A DNA stretch of 64,000 nt from Erythrocercus mccallii (taxonomy: Eukaryota > Chordata > Aves > Passeriformes > Dicruridae), in contig VZRG01001664.1 of assembly GCA_013397435.1 (NCBI GenBank), positions 84,271 to 148,270 on the forward strand. Direction: 5' to 3'. Below the pieces are notes generated by a model, which did no database searches, was not told the origin of the DNA, and was given only the letters and a program-made list of their open reading frames with translations. Below, piece by piece: positions 9,742 to 20,524 of the stretch (position 1 is its first letter; every line of letters begins with the position of its first letter). Made by a program: the position numbers and the translations under genes.

Positions 9742-11421
9742 CGCATGTCACTCTAGGCCCTTTCCCCTCAGGTTCTGGCCTCAAGGTACACACGGCACTC
9801 TGCCTCCCTCAGTGCACTCCTCCAAGTCACCATTCCACCCTCCCTGGAGCCCTCCTTCCCTCTGTCTGTCCCTCCCTGCCTGCTCTCTTTCTCTCTCTCT
9901 CTGTGTCTCTCTGCTGCCCTGGTTTTTTGGGGGTGCTGCCCAGAATGCCTTTGCCTTGCCTCTCTCTGCATGCTCTTTTTTTTGCTGTGTTTTCCCTTTG
10001 CTTCCTGCAGCCAGGCATGTGGGAGAAGGGGGAGAGGGGTCGTGGCTTCGTGGCAGAGCAGGGGTTTGCTCCCTTCCCTGGGCTCCAGGTGGGTTTGAAG
10101 TTCCTGCTCTGGTTCAGGGAATTTCTGCAGCACCTGTGAGGAATCAGAAGTCAGAGATGCTCAGAGGGCTTTTCCAGGCCAGGACAAGGAGAGGAGGGAA
10201 AGGGAAAGGGAATGATTGAAAGGAAAATCAAAAAAAGAAGGGCTTGTGTGCATGTGGAAGTAACTCCAGAGAAGATGGAACATATGTGCATGTGTGAAAG
10301 AACAAGGTGGGAGAGGATGTGAGAGAATATGGGAACGCCTAAAGGTTCCTGCAGCTGAAAGACTCCATGGACAGGAGACAGGCAGAGAGGGACTGTGCAT
10401 GTGACAGTGACAGGGCTGGCGTGGCGTGACCTTGGGGCAGGTGGCAAGTTTGGATTCTTGGGAGAGAGGGAGAGATTATTTCTCTTCCTTGGTGTTCTCC
10501 TTCTCAAAACTAGACACAGACTGAGCCCTGTTCTCCTGACTTTCTCAAGTGTCACCAAACTCTTTGAAGCTCAGGGAGTGATGAGGACTCAGTTGGTTGC
10601 TCTGGACTAACTCCAGTAACCCTTTGAATGATAATTTTTTTTAGTGGAAAAACACTAAAACTGGAGTGACTTCATCTCTCCCATGCTCCTTTGCCCCATA
10701 ATCACAGCTTTTTCTTAGGTATTAAAGCCATCATGTCCCTGAAAGGGAGAGATCTCTGCTTTCCCACCTTTGCTGGATGATTCCAAGAGCTTTTGGCCAA
10801 GGAAATGCCACTGGTGCCCCCCCAGCTCTCCCTCACTCCTGTGTATTCCTGAGGCTGTGGTGGCTCCAGGTTCTGCCTTGCTCCTTCCCCTTTATTTTGC
10901 TGCCTTTCCAGCAGCAGGAAGGATCTGTGGGTTCAAAGGAAGGGAAGGGAGAGGAGAAAAGGCAGACAGCAAATGGAGAGGTGCTTTGCAGGCCCTTGAA
11001 CCCCTCCTGGTCACCCCAGGTAGATCAGAGGAAGCTCAAGAGAAGCAGCAGCTTGGGGAGAGAAAGGGACGGCCTGGAGAAGATAAAGGACGTTGGATCC
11101 TTGGGAAGGAAGGAAAGGAGAATAAGCAGGAGGAAAATGGCATTTTTATAAAGCCCTCCTGGCCAATCCTGTGCAGGGTGTCCCTGAGCCGAGGAGCTCT
11201 GCGGGTGAGGGTGCAGCAGACACATCTGGGTGCCAGCTGTGCAGGGCGCTGCTCCAGTTTGCCTCTCTCCCTGTGCTCCCTGGTTTTCCCGTGCTGGAAG
11301 CAGCCCTGTAGCTCCCCTGCCGTAGCCAAAGCCCTCCTAGGTGAGTGTCTGCAGCATCCCCGGGCCGGAGCAGATCCATAACCTCTCTCTCTTGCGGTGT
11401 CTCACCCACTCCTGCTCCCAG
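9742..11421 (+). other. NECTIN1: 3' UTR of the ITIM-type form, or intron
   Basis: Downstream of the TAG at 9739-9741. It starts with C/T-rich sequence (about 9760-9920, including a CTCTCT run). For transcripts that skip exon 9601-9741 the same DNA is intron, ending at the acceptor TGCTCCCAG (11413-11421). The open frames of 120-200 codons here have no family resemblance. Confidence 0.55.
10721..10726 (+). terminator. NECTIN1: Candidate poly(A) signal ATTAAA for the ITIM-type transcript
   Basis: ATTAAA is the common variant signal and lies about 980 bases after the stop at 9741. The sequence after it is T-rich in places (near 10757-10780). No AATAAA is visible between the stop and 11421. Confidence 0.25.
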
Positions 11422-11466
11422 AATGAGGATCAAGGTCTTCGTAGACGTAACGAGCGAGAGTGGACA
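11422..11466 (+). CDS. NECTIN1: Candidate 45-nt in-frame cassette microexon
   Basis: The sequence is bounded by the acceptor CTCCTGCTCCCAG (ending 11421) and a near-perfect donor ACA|GTAAGT at 11467. It is exactly 15 codons in phase 0: N-E-D-Q-G-L-R-R-R-N-E-R-E-W-T. It would insert between the 4617-4727 exon and the 15931-16149 exon without shifting the frame. It has four CpGs in about 25 bases (CGTAGACGTAACGAGCGAG), which is unusual in this intron and expected if codons are conserved. The peptide is strongly charged with a basic RRRNER core. If the donor were skipped, the frame would run about 40 more residues to a stop at 11584-11586. Function unknown; a chance splice-site pair cannot be excluded. 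Confidence 0.55.
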
Positions 11467-14400
11467 GTAAGTTTTGGATGGGTTTGGTTTTTCCTTTTCT
11501 CCATTTGTGGGGGCCTGTTTGTTCCTTCCAGCCTCCTGCATCCTCCCTGGGATGTGAATTCCAGCCCTGAGGAAAGGGGTGGTTGAAACCAGCCCCTCTC
11601 CCTCGTGTCTTCACCATTCCCAACAGATTCTTGGGCTGCTCCCACTGTTCCAAACAAGGCAAGAGCTCCCTAATCCATCTTGGGAGGTCTCGCCTCGTCC
11701 TCCCCAGGGTGGGGAATTTTATTGTCAGCAAAAGGACAGTAATCCTCCAAATCCAAATTTGGAAATCCTCCCAGTCTCTCTGAAGTAAAAATAAAGCCAG
11801 TCATATGGTGCTTTGAAGGTGTAATCTCCCTGCTAAGACACATCACAGATCAGGGCAATTTAATTTTTTTTATGCTTTTTAAATTATTTCCTCCCCCTTC
11901 ACCTCCCCACACTCCAGCTCACGGTTTTGCTTGGGAATTTCTTGTCCCTGTTGCAGCAAGAATAGCTGGAAACCATCAGACTTGGATCAAGAACAACAAA
12001 TCAGTGACCAGGGCTCAGATTCCCATTTCCAAATTGCAGGAGGAATAAAGCAAAGAGGTGGCTCCTTATTAGTTTCCCATTTTTAAATGAGGATATCAGC
12101 CCTGCCTTGACTCCAGAAGGGTGGAGAGGAGGATTTGGGAGAGAAACAGCAAGGAGGGAAATGTCTGGGGTGATTGGTGGTGTGAGGTGCTGTAGGAACA
12201 CGGACCAGGTACGTACCAGAGGCAGCAGGGGAAGAGAAAAGCATGCTCTGAGAAGGAATGCAACGTTCTGAGCAAGTTTTCTGCACAATTAATACTTGCA
12301 TGTGTCTGAATGCATCCATCACCATAGGCCCTTGCTCTGTATTTTGGGAATTTCAGCTCAATCCTTTTATTTCCTGAACCCAGGGGCGAGTCCCTCTGTC
12401 CCACTCGCCCTCAATTTTGTCCTCACGGAAGCCCAAGCTCAGGAGCACTGGCTCCTGCTCATCCCTGACACATCACTGCTGGTTCTTTACTCAGGACAGG
12501 GATTATCCAAGAACTCCCTCACAGATAAAGCCTCAAACAGAGCAGGAACCTGCCCAGAGACACCTAAAATCAGGGCCATACTTGGAAGTGGAAAAACAGC
12601 TTGAATACCCTGAGTAGGGAGTTCAGACCCAGGGGGGAGAGGATGTGAGGCTCCCAAAAGCAGGAGGAAATACTTCTTTTTTTGGTTCCCAGGGTATTTT
12701 CTGTCTCCCATCACCCACACCCTCTGCACTGGCTGGTCCACAGTGTGACAGTAGCTTTGTGATGCTGACACTCAACAGAGCTGCTTCTTCCTGGCCATCA
12801 GCCTGTGCTGCAGCCCAAAATTCAAAACCAACAGATGAGGAGGGTCAGGGTAGTAGCAGGCCAAAATTTCAGGAGTTTTGAGCAGCCAGGGGCTTTTCCC
12901 AGCCAGGAAAACACAGCTGAACACATTCCATGAATGCAAAAATATGTTTGGCATGAGCTTGGCCAAGCAGAGAAAACCATTACCCGTCCAGCTCTCACCT
13001 GTAAAATCTTCAGATTTCCCAAAAACCATAGCAGAGAAACCCTCAGGTCACTGAGAAGGAGTTTTTCACTTTCAGACCAGTAAGAACTCATTATTCCAAG
13101 ATGATTAAAAGTGCAGGACATGGTCAGCTGCCTCACACCTCCTGCTACCCAGAGATGTTCTGCAAATAGAAGGAAAGATGGAATTGGGTGCGGAGGGATG
13201 GAGAAGGGTTGAGTTAAAGTCATGGCAGAAATGGAAGCTGCCTAATTCAGTCAAATAAAGCCTGTTTAAAGGTAATCTGCCAGGCTGTCTGAAATGGATA
13301 GATTGCTGACATCCCCTTTAATCAAGCTCTTGGAAATAAAACTGAGAGGGGAGGATGTAACCCAGATAATGAAGGATTGCATGGAGTCATGCTGGAGACA
13401 AAGGCAAGTGGGAGAAGTCAGGTGGGGGAAGGTGGTAGAATCGTGTGCCAGTTCAATTTAATTAGTTCATTATCCCTAATTTAATTTCAAACTTCGTTAA
13501 AGATAAATTAGATTGGGGAAAAGTCACAGTGGGACTGGGGAAGGAAGTCAAAGGGCACCGGCTGCTAAATCTGCTAAAAAACACCAGGCTGGGTTTGTTC
13601 TCCTCCCTTTTGCCACTCTGTAAATGAGTTCAGGGAACAAAACAGGAGCAAAGCAGCTCCTGGTTCAGGTGCTGAGGAAAGGTAAAAGGACACAGGGAAT
13701 TCTCTTCCCTGGCCCTGACATTCTCCAGCTGCCCTGCCCTGACCCCACCTGTGAGGAGTGAGCACAAAACAGGGGCCAGCAAGAGAGGAAGGATTTGTTT
13801 GCACTCACCTGTGCAAACAGAAGTGCTGACAAAACTGCCCTTGGTGGCTTTGGCAGTGCTTCATGGGCGCCTGTCTCGTGGCCACATTAACTGGGACGTA
13901 AGTGGGAAGAAAAACGCTTTCCTGACCCTTATATTGTCACAGACAGCCCATAAAGGAGTGTCTTACAGCTCCTTTTGCTGCCACCTGATCACACCCAGCT
14001 CAACTTCCACTTCTGATAACTGAGAAGCTCTCCTAGGAGACCTTTCTGTCCCTCAGAGCTGCACACAGCACCAGCAAATCCTCTGCTTTTCTCAAAAAGC
14101 TCAGAGGCTTCCCCTCCCACTTAATTGATAACAAATTACAAGTAACCCCCTTGCCTGCTTTGTCTTACTAAATTTCTGTAATTAAGACAACTTCCCTTTC
14201 AGGTTAGCTTAACCCAGAAAATTAATGATCTCTATAAAGCAGGAGGAGAGCATGGCTAAATACAGTTTATTCCCCCTTGCAGGTGTCGAAAGGGGTTCTG
14301 TTGAGTGCAAGAGTTCTTCAGAGTAGATTGTACAGGGACAGGACTTTGCACATCCCATTTTCCCTATGTGTGAGCCCCTTTTTATGTCTTTTTATCAGCT

Positions 14401-15930
14401 GGGCCATCAGAAGAACAGCAAACATTTATTTAAGGTTAAGGTAAAGTTAGTGAGGCTTTTTCATGGCCCCTGGCTTGGATTCCTCCACTTAAAAAGCTCT
14501 AATGCTGCTCTTGTCCACATTTTCACGTGGCAATTAAAAGGCTGAAGTGGACAAAAACTGTGGGAATGGCCCACCCAAATTTAGGATCCCAGCACAGCAA
14601 CTCCACTGCTGACTTTTAAAAGCTCCATCTGTAGGATCAACAGCTTTGCCAGTGGAAGGGAAATGAAAATGAAAATGAAAATGAGGTTGGCCTCAGCATT
14701 GCTGCTGTTTTCCTGGGGCTCAGGCAAACTTTCCCTCGCTGGGCTCAGCCTGGCTGTTCCCAAAATTGCCTTTGTGCCTCTCCCAGAGGTCTGAGCCATC
14801 AATAAATTATTGTCAACACCTTGTTTTCTGTAGGATTTTTTTTTTTTTTTAAGGCATCCTGGTGAAATATTCATCCAGGAGCTGGCAGTGGATTGTTCTG
14901 TTCCTCCAGGCGTTTTCTCCTGAGGGTCAAACCCTTGTCCTCTCCACTTAAACTGACTGTTCCTGGGGTTTTGAAAGGGAACAAGGAAGGAGTCAAGGGG
15001 GAGTTGCTTGCTTCAAGCAGCCCCTGCTCAAACCAAAGCGTTTTCCAGCGCTGTTTGCTCCCTCCTGGGGAAGAAATTATCTCCTGGTGAGCGCCCCTGA
15101 GAGCAGGTTGGTTTTAAAAACATCCTGCCTAAATGTCTATCCTGCTCGGATCATCCTGCAGAGTTTCCAGAGCAGGAAAGGCTCTGGGAGCAGGGAGGAA
15201 TCCTTCCCATCTGCTGCCACCCTCTGGGGAGCCGCAGCCCTGGGCTGGGGGAGAGAGAGATGCTCCCTTAACCCCAGGAGGGCAAAGCGTCCGCAAACAC
15301 CTCAGCAGAGACAAAAACACGGGACCGCCAGAGCAGCCGCGGGTTTGAAAGTGGTTTTGTGTTCTCTGTAGTTGGTTTGAGTCACAAACCCGGCCCCAGG
15401 GCTTCCCGGGGAGTTGTTCACACAGGGGAAGCTCAGCACTTCTGTCTCCCAGGTGAGCATCAGGCACAGTAAGGGGATTTTGCATCCCAAGCCCCCGGTA
15501 GGACACACGTGCCCTTTCAATGGAAAAGCACCAGCCTGGCTTAGATTAATGATGCCTTCAAGCACTGCTTTTCCAAAACTCAGGTGTGCAAGGAGTTAGA
15601 AAGCGTGCACATAACCTGCCCTTCCTTTGTTTTGCCCAGAGAGCAGAGCATTTACAGAGAAGGGACAAACCATGCCCAATCCACACATATTCATTAAGGA
15701 TCTGGGTATTTCAGGGAGTGAGACTAAAACTTTGCGGCATGAGGGATTTATCACCCGGGTCTCCTTTTTCCTGAAGCAACCAGCTTGGTAAACTAGTTAA
15801 TCTATTAAACTAGTTAATATTGCACCCTGCTTGCTCTCTGTGTGTCTCAGCAAGGAACTGAAGAGCTGTGTGTGTTTTCTGGCCGGCGATCCCGGAGTTT
15901 TCACCCGCTGACTTTTGTCTCTACTTGCAG
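11467..15930 (+). other. NECTIN1: Intron before the PDZ-type terminal exon
   Basis: A 4.46-kb stretch ending in the acceptor GTCTCTACTTGCAG (15930). It includes AATAAA at 11790-11795 (possible site for a transcript ending after the microexon), an AT-rich segment at 13440-13520 with repeated TTTAATT/TAATTA, and a GAAAAT hexamer repeat at 14660-14684. No further exon seen. Confidence 0.7.
14660..14684. repeat. (GAAAAT)n short tandem repeat
   Basis: Four units of GAAA(A)TG in a row inside the intron. Confidence 0.85.
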
Positions 15931-16149
15931 AACTTTGGAAAGTGTCACTCAGAGATATCGAATGCGAGTGATTACCTGACCCGCTGTTACTCACATGAAG
16001 ATCGATATCTGGAGAAGATCCCTCATGTCTATGCCCCCTTGTCAGACCTCCCACAAGATCTTTATCCTCACCATTCCGACATCTCCTTCTGCTGCCCACC
16101 TCCCGGCTCCCGGGCTCCTTACATCTGTCCTAAGGAACAGTATGTTTAA
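15931..16149 (+). CDS. NECTIN1: Alternative terminal exon ending in the nectin PDZ ligand E-Q-Y-V
   Basis: A 219-nt exon with acceptor CTTGCAG ending at 15930, opening in phase 0 and encoding 72 residues to TAA at 16147-16149. It starts N-F-G-K-C-H. A segment near residues 26-40 reads DRYLEKIPHVYAPLSDL. As I recall it, the nectin-2 alpha C-terminus has a very similar YLDKINPIYDALS. The protein ends K-E-Q-Y-V, which fits the nectin consensus [E/A]-x-Y-V (alpha nectin-1 and nectin-3 end E-W-Y-V; nectin-2 ends A-M-Y-V). That tail binds the afadin PDZ domain and links nectins to actin at adherens junctions. Seven further tyrosines lie upstream of the final one. This exon would give the beta-type transmembrane form an afadin anchor, which human beta lacks. 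The resemblance to nectin-2 is also the main reason to keep NECTIN2 open as the gene identity. Confidence 0.85.
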   Translation, partial: NFGKCHSEISNASDYLTRCYSHEDRYLEKIPHVYAPLSDLPQDLYPHHSDISFCCPPPGSRAPYICPKEQYV

Positions 16150-16162
16150 AGTCTCAGCACTG

Positions 16163-16194
16163 CAAAACAAAACAAAACAAAAAAAAAAAAAAAA
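16163..16194. repeat. (CAAAA)n / poly-A run
   Basis: CAAAACAAAACAAAAC followed by about 16 A, starting 14 bases after the stop codon. It is genomically encoded, not a poly(A) tail, because unique sequence continues after it. Confidence 0.9.
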
Positions 16195-17089
16195 GGAAGA
16201 ATCTCATGGTTTTCACCTCTCCTGTCGCTCAACAGCCAAAGCCTTTCAACCCCTCCCTCCCTTTGCCATTGCTCATTTTATTGATTGGTTTTCAAATCCG
16301 GGTGCAATTGCCATGATTATTTCCAAGTGTCTGCCTGGCTTGCTAATGCTCAAGGGAACACTCTGCCTTCTCCCACATCCTCTCCAGTACCTGCATCTTT
16401 CTTTTCTCCTCCTGCCTCTGTGTGTGCATGTGTCTGTGGGTGACAGCTGTCCTGTGGTGGATGGGATGTGCCCAGCCCAGTCCAGTGTCCGTAGGTTTTT
16501 CCCCCTGTGTCAATCCCTGCACTCTTTGCACCGGAGTAGCCGGGTGTGGATTATTCACAGCCCTCGCTGCAGCTTGTGTGAGGTTTTACAGCACAGCCAC
16601 TGCTCAAATATGAGGCTGTGGCTTTTTATTTCTTTTTTTTGTTGTTGTTTTTTGTTTTTTCCCTGCTCCTTTTCCCCCTCGGAAGTGAGGATAGCAAATC
16701 CCTGTTTGTGAAGAGCTAAAGAGCCAAGATTGCTGAACCAAATTATAAGATGCTTATAACGAAAGATGCTCAAAACCAACCCAAAAATAGAGATCAGGAC
16801 TTGGTTTAGGCAGTTTGTTTCTGTCCTTTTCCCTTCCTGCTCCCACCCCCAATCTCTAGGACTGACTCTTTTAAAGGGGACATATTTTGGAGTCAACACA
16901 TTTGGAGAAAGCATCCTTTAAATTACAGGTCTGATAACCTGAAACCCAAAGGAGAAAATAATTATAAAGGAAAACATTCTCTCTAATTTTCCTTTCAAAG
17001 CCTGATGTGGCCCCCCACGAGCTTTTCCCCCCTCTCTTCCTCACATCTGTTGATTGGAATTTTAAAATTAACTCAGGCAGAATATGAAG

Positions 17090-17095
17090 AATAAA
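17090..17095 (+). terminator. NECTIN1: Candidate poly(A) signal AATAAA
   Basis: The first AATAAA after the stop at 16149, about 940 bases downstream. T-rich sequence follows, and a TGTGTGTGGGTGTGT element lies at about 17219-17233, rather far for a downstream element. Confidence 0.35.
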
Positions 17096-17125
17096 TCAGG
17101 ATTTCAGGTAATCTCCTTGCTCTTA

Positions 17126-19696
17126 ATGAAGGATAAAAGCCAATAGAGGAATTTGGCCTTTTAACTTTTATAAAAGCATCTTAGTTTTGGGACTACACCT
17201 TTTTTTTTCATATTGGAATGTGTGTGGGTGTGTAAATCCAAACGTGTACATTCCTGTGACCACAAAGCATCCCTTTTAGAGAAGGGAATTTATCTCCACA
17301 TCACATTTGTGTTCACTTGTATTAGAGAAAACAAAAAAATATCGATATACACGTCAATGTATATAAAAGCAAAGAGGAGGAAGAGGAGGAGAAGGAATGA
17401 ACACCCTGCCCAAGAGCTTGGTTTCAGGGATAACTTCCACCTGTTTCACCCATGGCATGGAAGAGGTGATGGTTCTGAACAAGGGGATAAAGCTTTGTGG
17501 CCAGAGGGCATTTCCTTTGCTTTGGCTCAGGCTGGGAATTTGGCATTCTGCAGACATTAAAATCCCTCTGGAAAACGTGAGGATGCTTGAGCTGAGAGCG
17601 TGTGGGAGGGAGAGGTGGGCACCACACCCTGATCCTGCTGCCCAGGCACCCAAAACCTGCCAGTGCTGCTGGCACAGGTGAGAAATGAAACTCCCAGCAG
17701 GTGACAACGCCTGTTAGAGGAGCTGTGACCACACGGATGTCCCAGCCCTGCTCCTGCCCTGCACTGAAGCTCCCATTTATTTTTGTCTCTCTGGATCCCA
17801 GCAGCTCTGCTTGTCCTCTGCCCTTGCTGTGTCCCTGTCCCCATCCTGCCCATCCTTCCTCCTCGCCACCTCTGTTACTCTCCCTCCTGGCTTCCCTGCA
17901 GGCTGACAAACACCTCGGGATGTGGGAGAGGAGTTCACACCCTGCTCAGTCAGGCAACACAGCCCTGGAGGGGGTGACACCAGTGCATGGATCCCCCTGG
18001 GCCCCTGAATGGCAAAAAAACCCCCCCAGCTCTTCCCACCCCTTCCCCAGGGCACGCTGCCACTTTGTGCTGGGGACAGGACGGTGGCTGGTCACCAGGA
18101 CAAGGTTTGTGGGGGCATTGCTGCACCTGCAGAGGTGTTTTCCTGCTGGGAGGTGGCCTCACACGCAGTGACAGGTGGGTGCCTGGCTGGCTGAGGAGTG
18201 GATGAAAGGGAATTTTGGATGCATTCTTTGGCCAAGCTGGAGTGGGCGGCAGCAGCTCCGCCACGTGCTGGTGCACGGAGCACCCTCATTCCCCAAGGAT
18301 CAGGGGAGTGTCACCAGGACACAGCCTTAGAGCACTCCACGCAACCTTTCAGTCCCAGCCTGGCAGCCCTGACTGATGCAAACCTTTCTGGAATCATTGG
18401 TATCCACGTTTCCTCTGCCAATCTCCAGAGGATTCAGCTGGTCCTTCAACTCAGAAAATGCACTTTTCTCTCTGGTTTTCTTCCCAACACACCTCGGGTA
18501 CTTTCTGGTTACCACAGAGCTGGAAACTGGGTGTGCTCTGAACTGAAGGCACAGCCGCCACATCCACCCCACGCTGAATCTGCCAAATCTGCCTTTGCTC
18601 CCTCTCTTTGGAAAGGTGAAGAGGTGCTGGAAGCCCCACAGGTCTCTGACATCCTGGAAACAACCCAGCACCACTGACCATGAGGAAAAAACAAGGAAAA
18701 ATCCATTCCAAGCTTCCCTACCTGCATGCCTGGAATAGCAGAGCGCTGCCTGTACTGTGGTTTGATTTGGAGCCTTCACCTGATGTGGTTTCAGACAGAT
18801 CCAGGAATTTAAATGAGAAGTGGAATATGTTCAGGTCTTCAGATACTAGAGGAAAGAAGCCAGACAAAATGATTGCCTGCCAGAGGAGGCAGAGAACACA
18901 TTGCAGGTGGTTTTCTCTGCTGCCCATGTCTGGGACGAAGATCCTTTGATGAGGAAGGGGAAGGCAGGGATACAAACTGCAGCATTACAGAAAAACTCTG
19001 CTTGCCTCGTGCAGCTTTGAATCCGAGCTGCCCACAGAAGTCTGCCACAAAGGGTTTTACTGGGCTTGCAGCGAAGCAAAAGGATTTAAATCCTCCTTGA
19101 AAAGGTAAAAGGCAGGAGAAGCCTCAGTTCAAAGCAGTATTTGACTTATGCCAGCACAGGCATTTAGTCTAGGAATGTCTTGGTTCTCTCTGCCTCTCCT
19201 GAAGAGCTGGGTTGATCTCAAAAAAATGGCAAAAGGGACTTGCCACACGCCACCAAATTCCTTTGCACCCTAGGAAAAGGAGGGAAACCCTGAAGGAAAA
19301 CCCTGAAGTAAGAAATAGTGAGTCCACTGTTTTGGATCTGTGCTTGGAAATGGTTCTTATTCCTCACTCCTTTTCCCTGCTGTCACACAGCGTTTGCCCA
19401 ATGGCTCTTTCCAAACTTCCCTGCACCTGCTGCCGTGGGCTTCATCCTCACTTTGCTCCAGGATAAGGCTGCCCATGCCTGGGGGGAGCTTGCAGGTGCT
19501 GAAATCAGGGCCAAGGGGAGGTGTTCTCCTGCTGACAAGGTGCCAATTGACTCTAAAAGATCCCTGCTCTGGAGCCTGAGCCATCCAGCAGCCCTGTTGG
19601 GTGAGGATTGCTGAACAAGTCCAACTGGAAACTGGTGGAGTGGGATCCAGTGGGCTGGCAGTGCATGGGAGGAACTGGTGTTGTAGGACAGAGAGT
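17126..19696. other. 3' flank, no gene seen
   Basis: Unique sequence of mixed composition. Open frames (up to 161 codons) occur on both strands in GC-rich parts near 17.4-18.7 kb but lack splice context or recognisable domains. Confidence 0.6.
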
Positions 19697-19728
19697 GACT
19701 TAGGTTGGAAAGACCTCTAAGATGGAGC
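19697..19728 (-). mobile_element. CR1 terminal remnant
   Basis: GACTTAGGTTGGAAAGACCTCTAAGAT matches the start of an antisense CR1 3' end (typical TTTAGGTTGGAAAAGACCTCTAAGATCATC). Only about 30 bases are recognisable, so the extent is uncertain. Confidence 0.6.
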
Positions 19729-20503
19729 TGTTCTTCCTGTTACCAGGGTGAAATGTCACGGGTTCTGTTCCATGTGTTGGTGGCACTGACACCAGAGCTC
19801 TTGCAGATGGAAAAGACTGAGCACAGAACTTAAATAAAAGTGAGCTGAAGAGTTACAGCAACTTCTGTCCTGCCTGTGGGACCTGTGTGGGGTTTTTGAT
19901 GTCTGCCTTGCTCCCAGGGCTGCCTTCTTGCTGAGTTGTCCTCCACATCCCTCATCCCTTGCACTGCACCCCCCCAAAATGCACCCACACACACTCCTGC
20001 CTTCTCCCAGGGGTTACTGCCTGCTCCAGAGGCTCCTCAGGACTGGAATATCCCATTTTTCCTGTTGCATCCCTGCCTGCCTGCAGCACAGGGGACACAG
20101 GACTCAAAGGTAAGCAGAGGAGCAGAGCTCAGTGACCTCCAGGGCAGTGTCAGCTGCACTCTCCTGCCCCAGCTCTGCCCCCAGAGCAGTTACAGTGCTC
20201 AGGAGATGCCAGTCTCACTCCATTTTGATTGGGAAGCCTCCTCCAGCCTCCCCCTGCACGTGGGTGGGACAGAGTCAGTCACAAACAGCCAGTCCTCGGG
20301 GCCAGCAGCTATTCAGGGAAAGAGAAGGGGGGTTCCTCCTCCTCCTCTGCAGCCCACTTCTCATGCCAGTGGCCTGATTTCCTTGTGCAGGCGCTCAGTC
20401 CTGGTTCCAGAGGCAGGGAGACACCGAACCTGCACTGCTGGGGGAGCAGGGTGGGAGCCCAACCCAGCTGAACGCTCAGGAGGTTCCCTATCAGACACGA
20501 CTG

Positions 20504-20524
20504 ATCAATAAATCATTTATTGAT
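20504..20524. repeat. Perfect 10-bp inverted repeat with 1-base spacer
   Basis: ATCAATAAAT-C-ATTTATTGAT: the two arms are exact reverse complements. Each arm contains AATAAA and an ATCAATA core of the type bound by ONECUT/Cut homeodomain proteins. Function unknown. Confidence 0.85.

Larger units (their letters stand above)
16150..17125 (+). other. NECTIN1: 3' UTR of the PDZ-type transcript
   Basis: Non-coding sequence after the TAA, with a CAAAA/poly-A run directly after the stop (16163-16194) and T-rich sequence near 16625-16665. The first canonical AATAAA downstream is at 17090-17095, so a UTR of about 1 kb is the simplest reading. The 238-codon open frame overlapping the exon in another frame (15995-16711) is a shadow. 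Confidence 0.5.

Noticed and set aside
2094..16149. NECTIN2 as the gene identity
   Set aside because: The tail plan and the E-Q-Y-V exon resemble nectin-2, but PEDIQVVHLD, K-x-P-Q and RQQKS fit the nectin-1 beta tail better as I recall them. Not fully excluded; the upstream Ig exons would decide.
15995..16711. 238-codon frame overlapping the PDZ-type exon
   Set aside because: A different frame from the spliced exon. It runs through a poly-A repeat that gives a poly-lysine stretch, then through UTR sequence.
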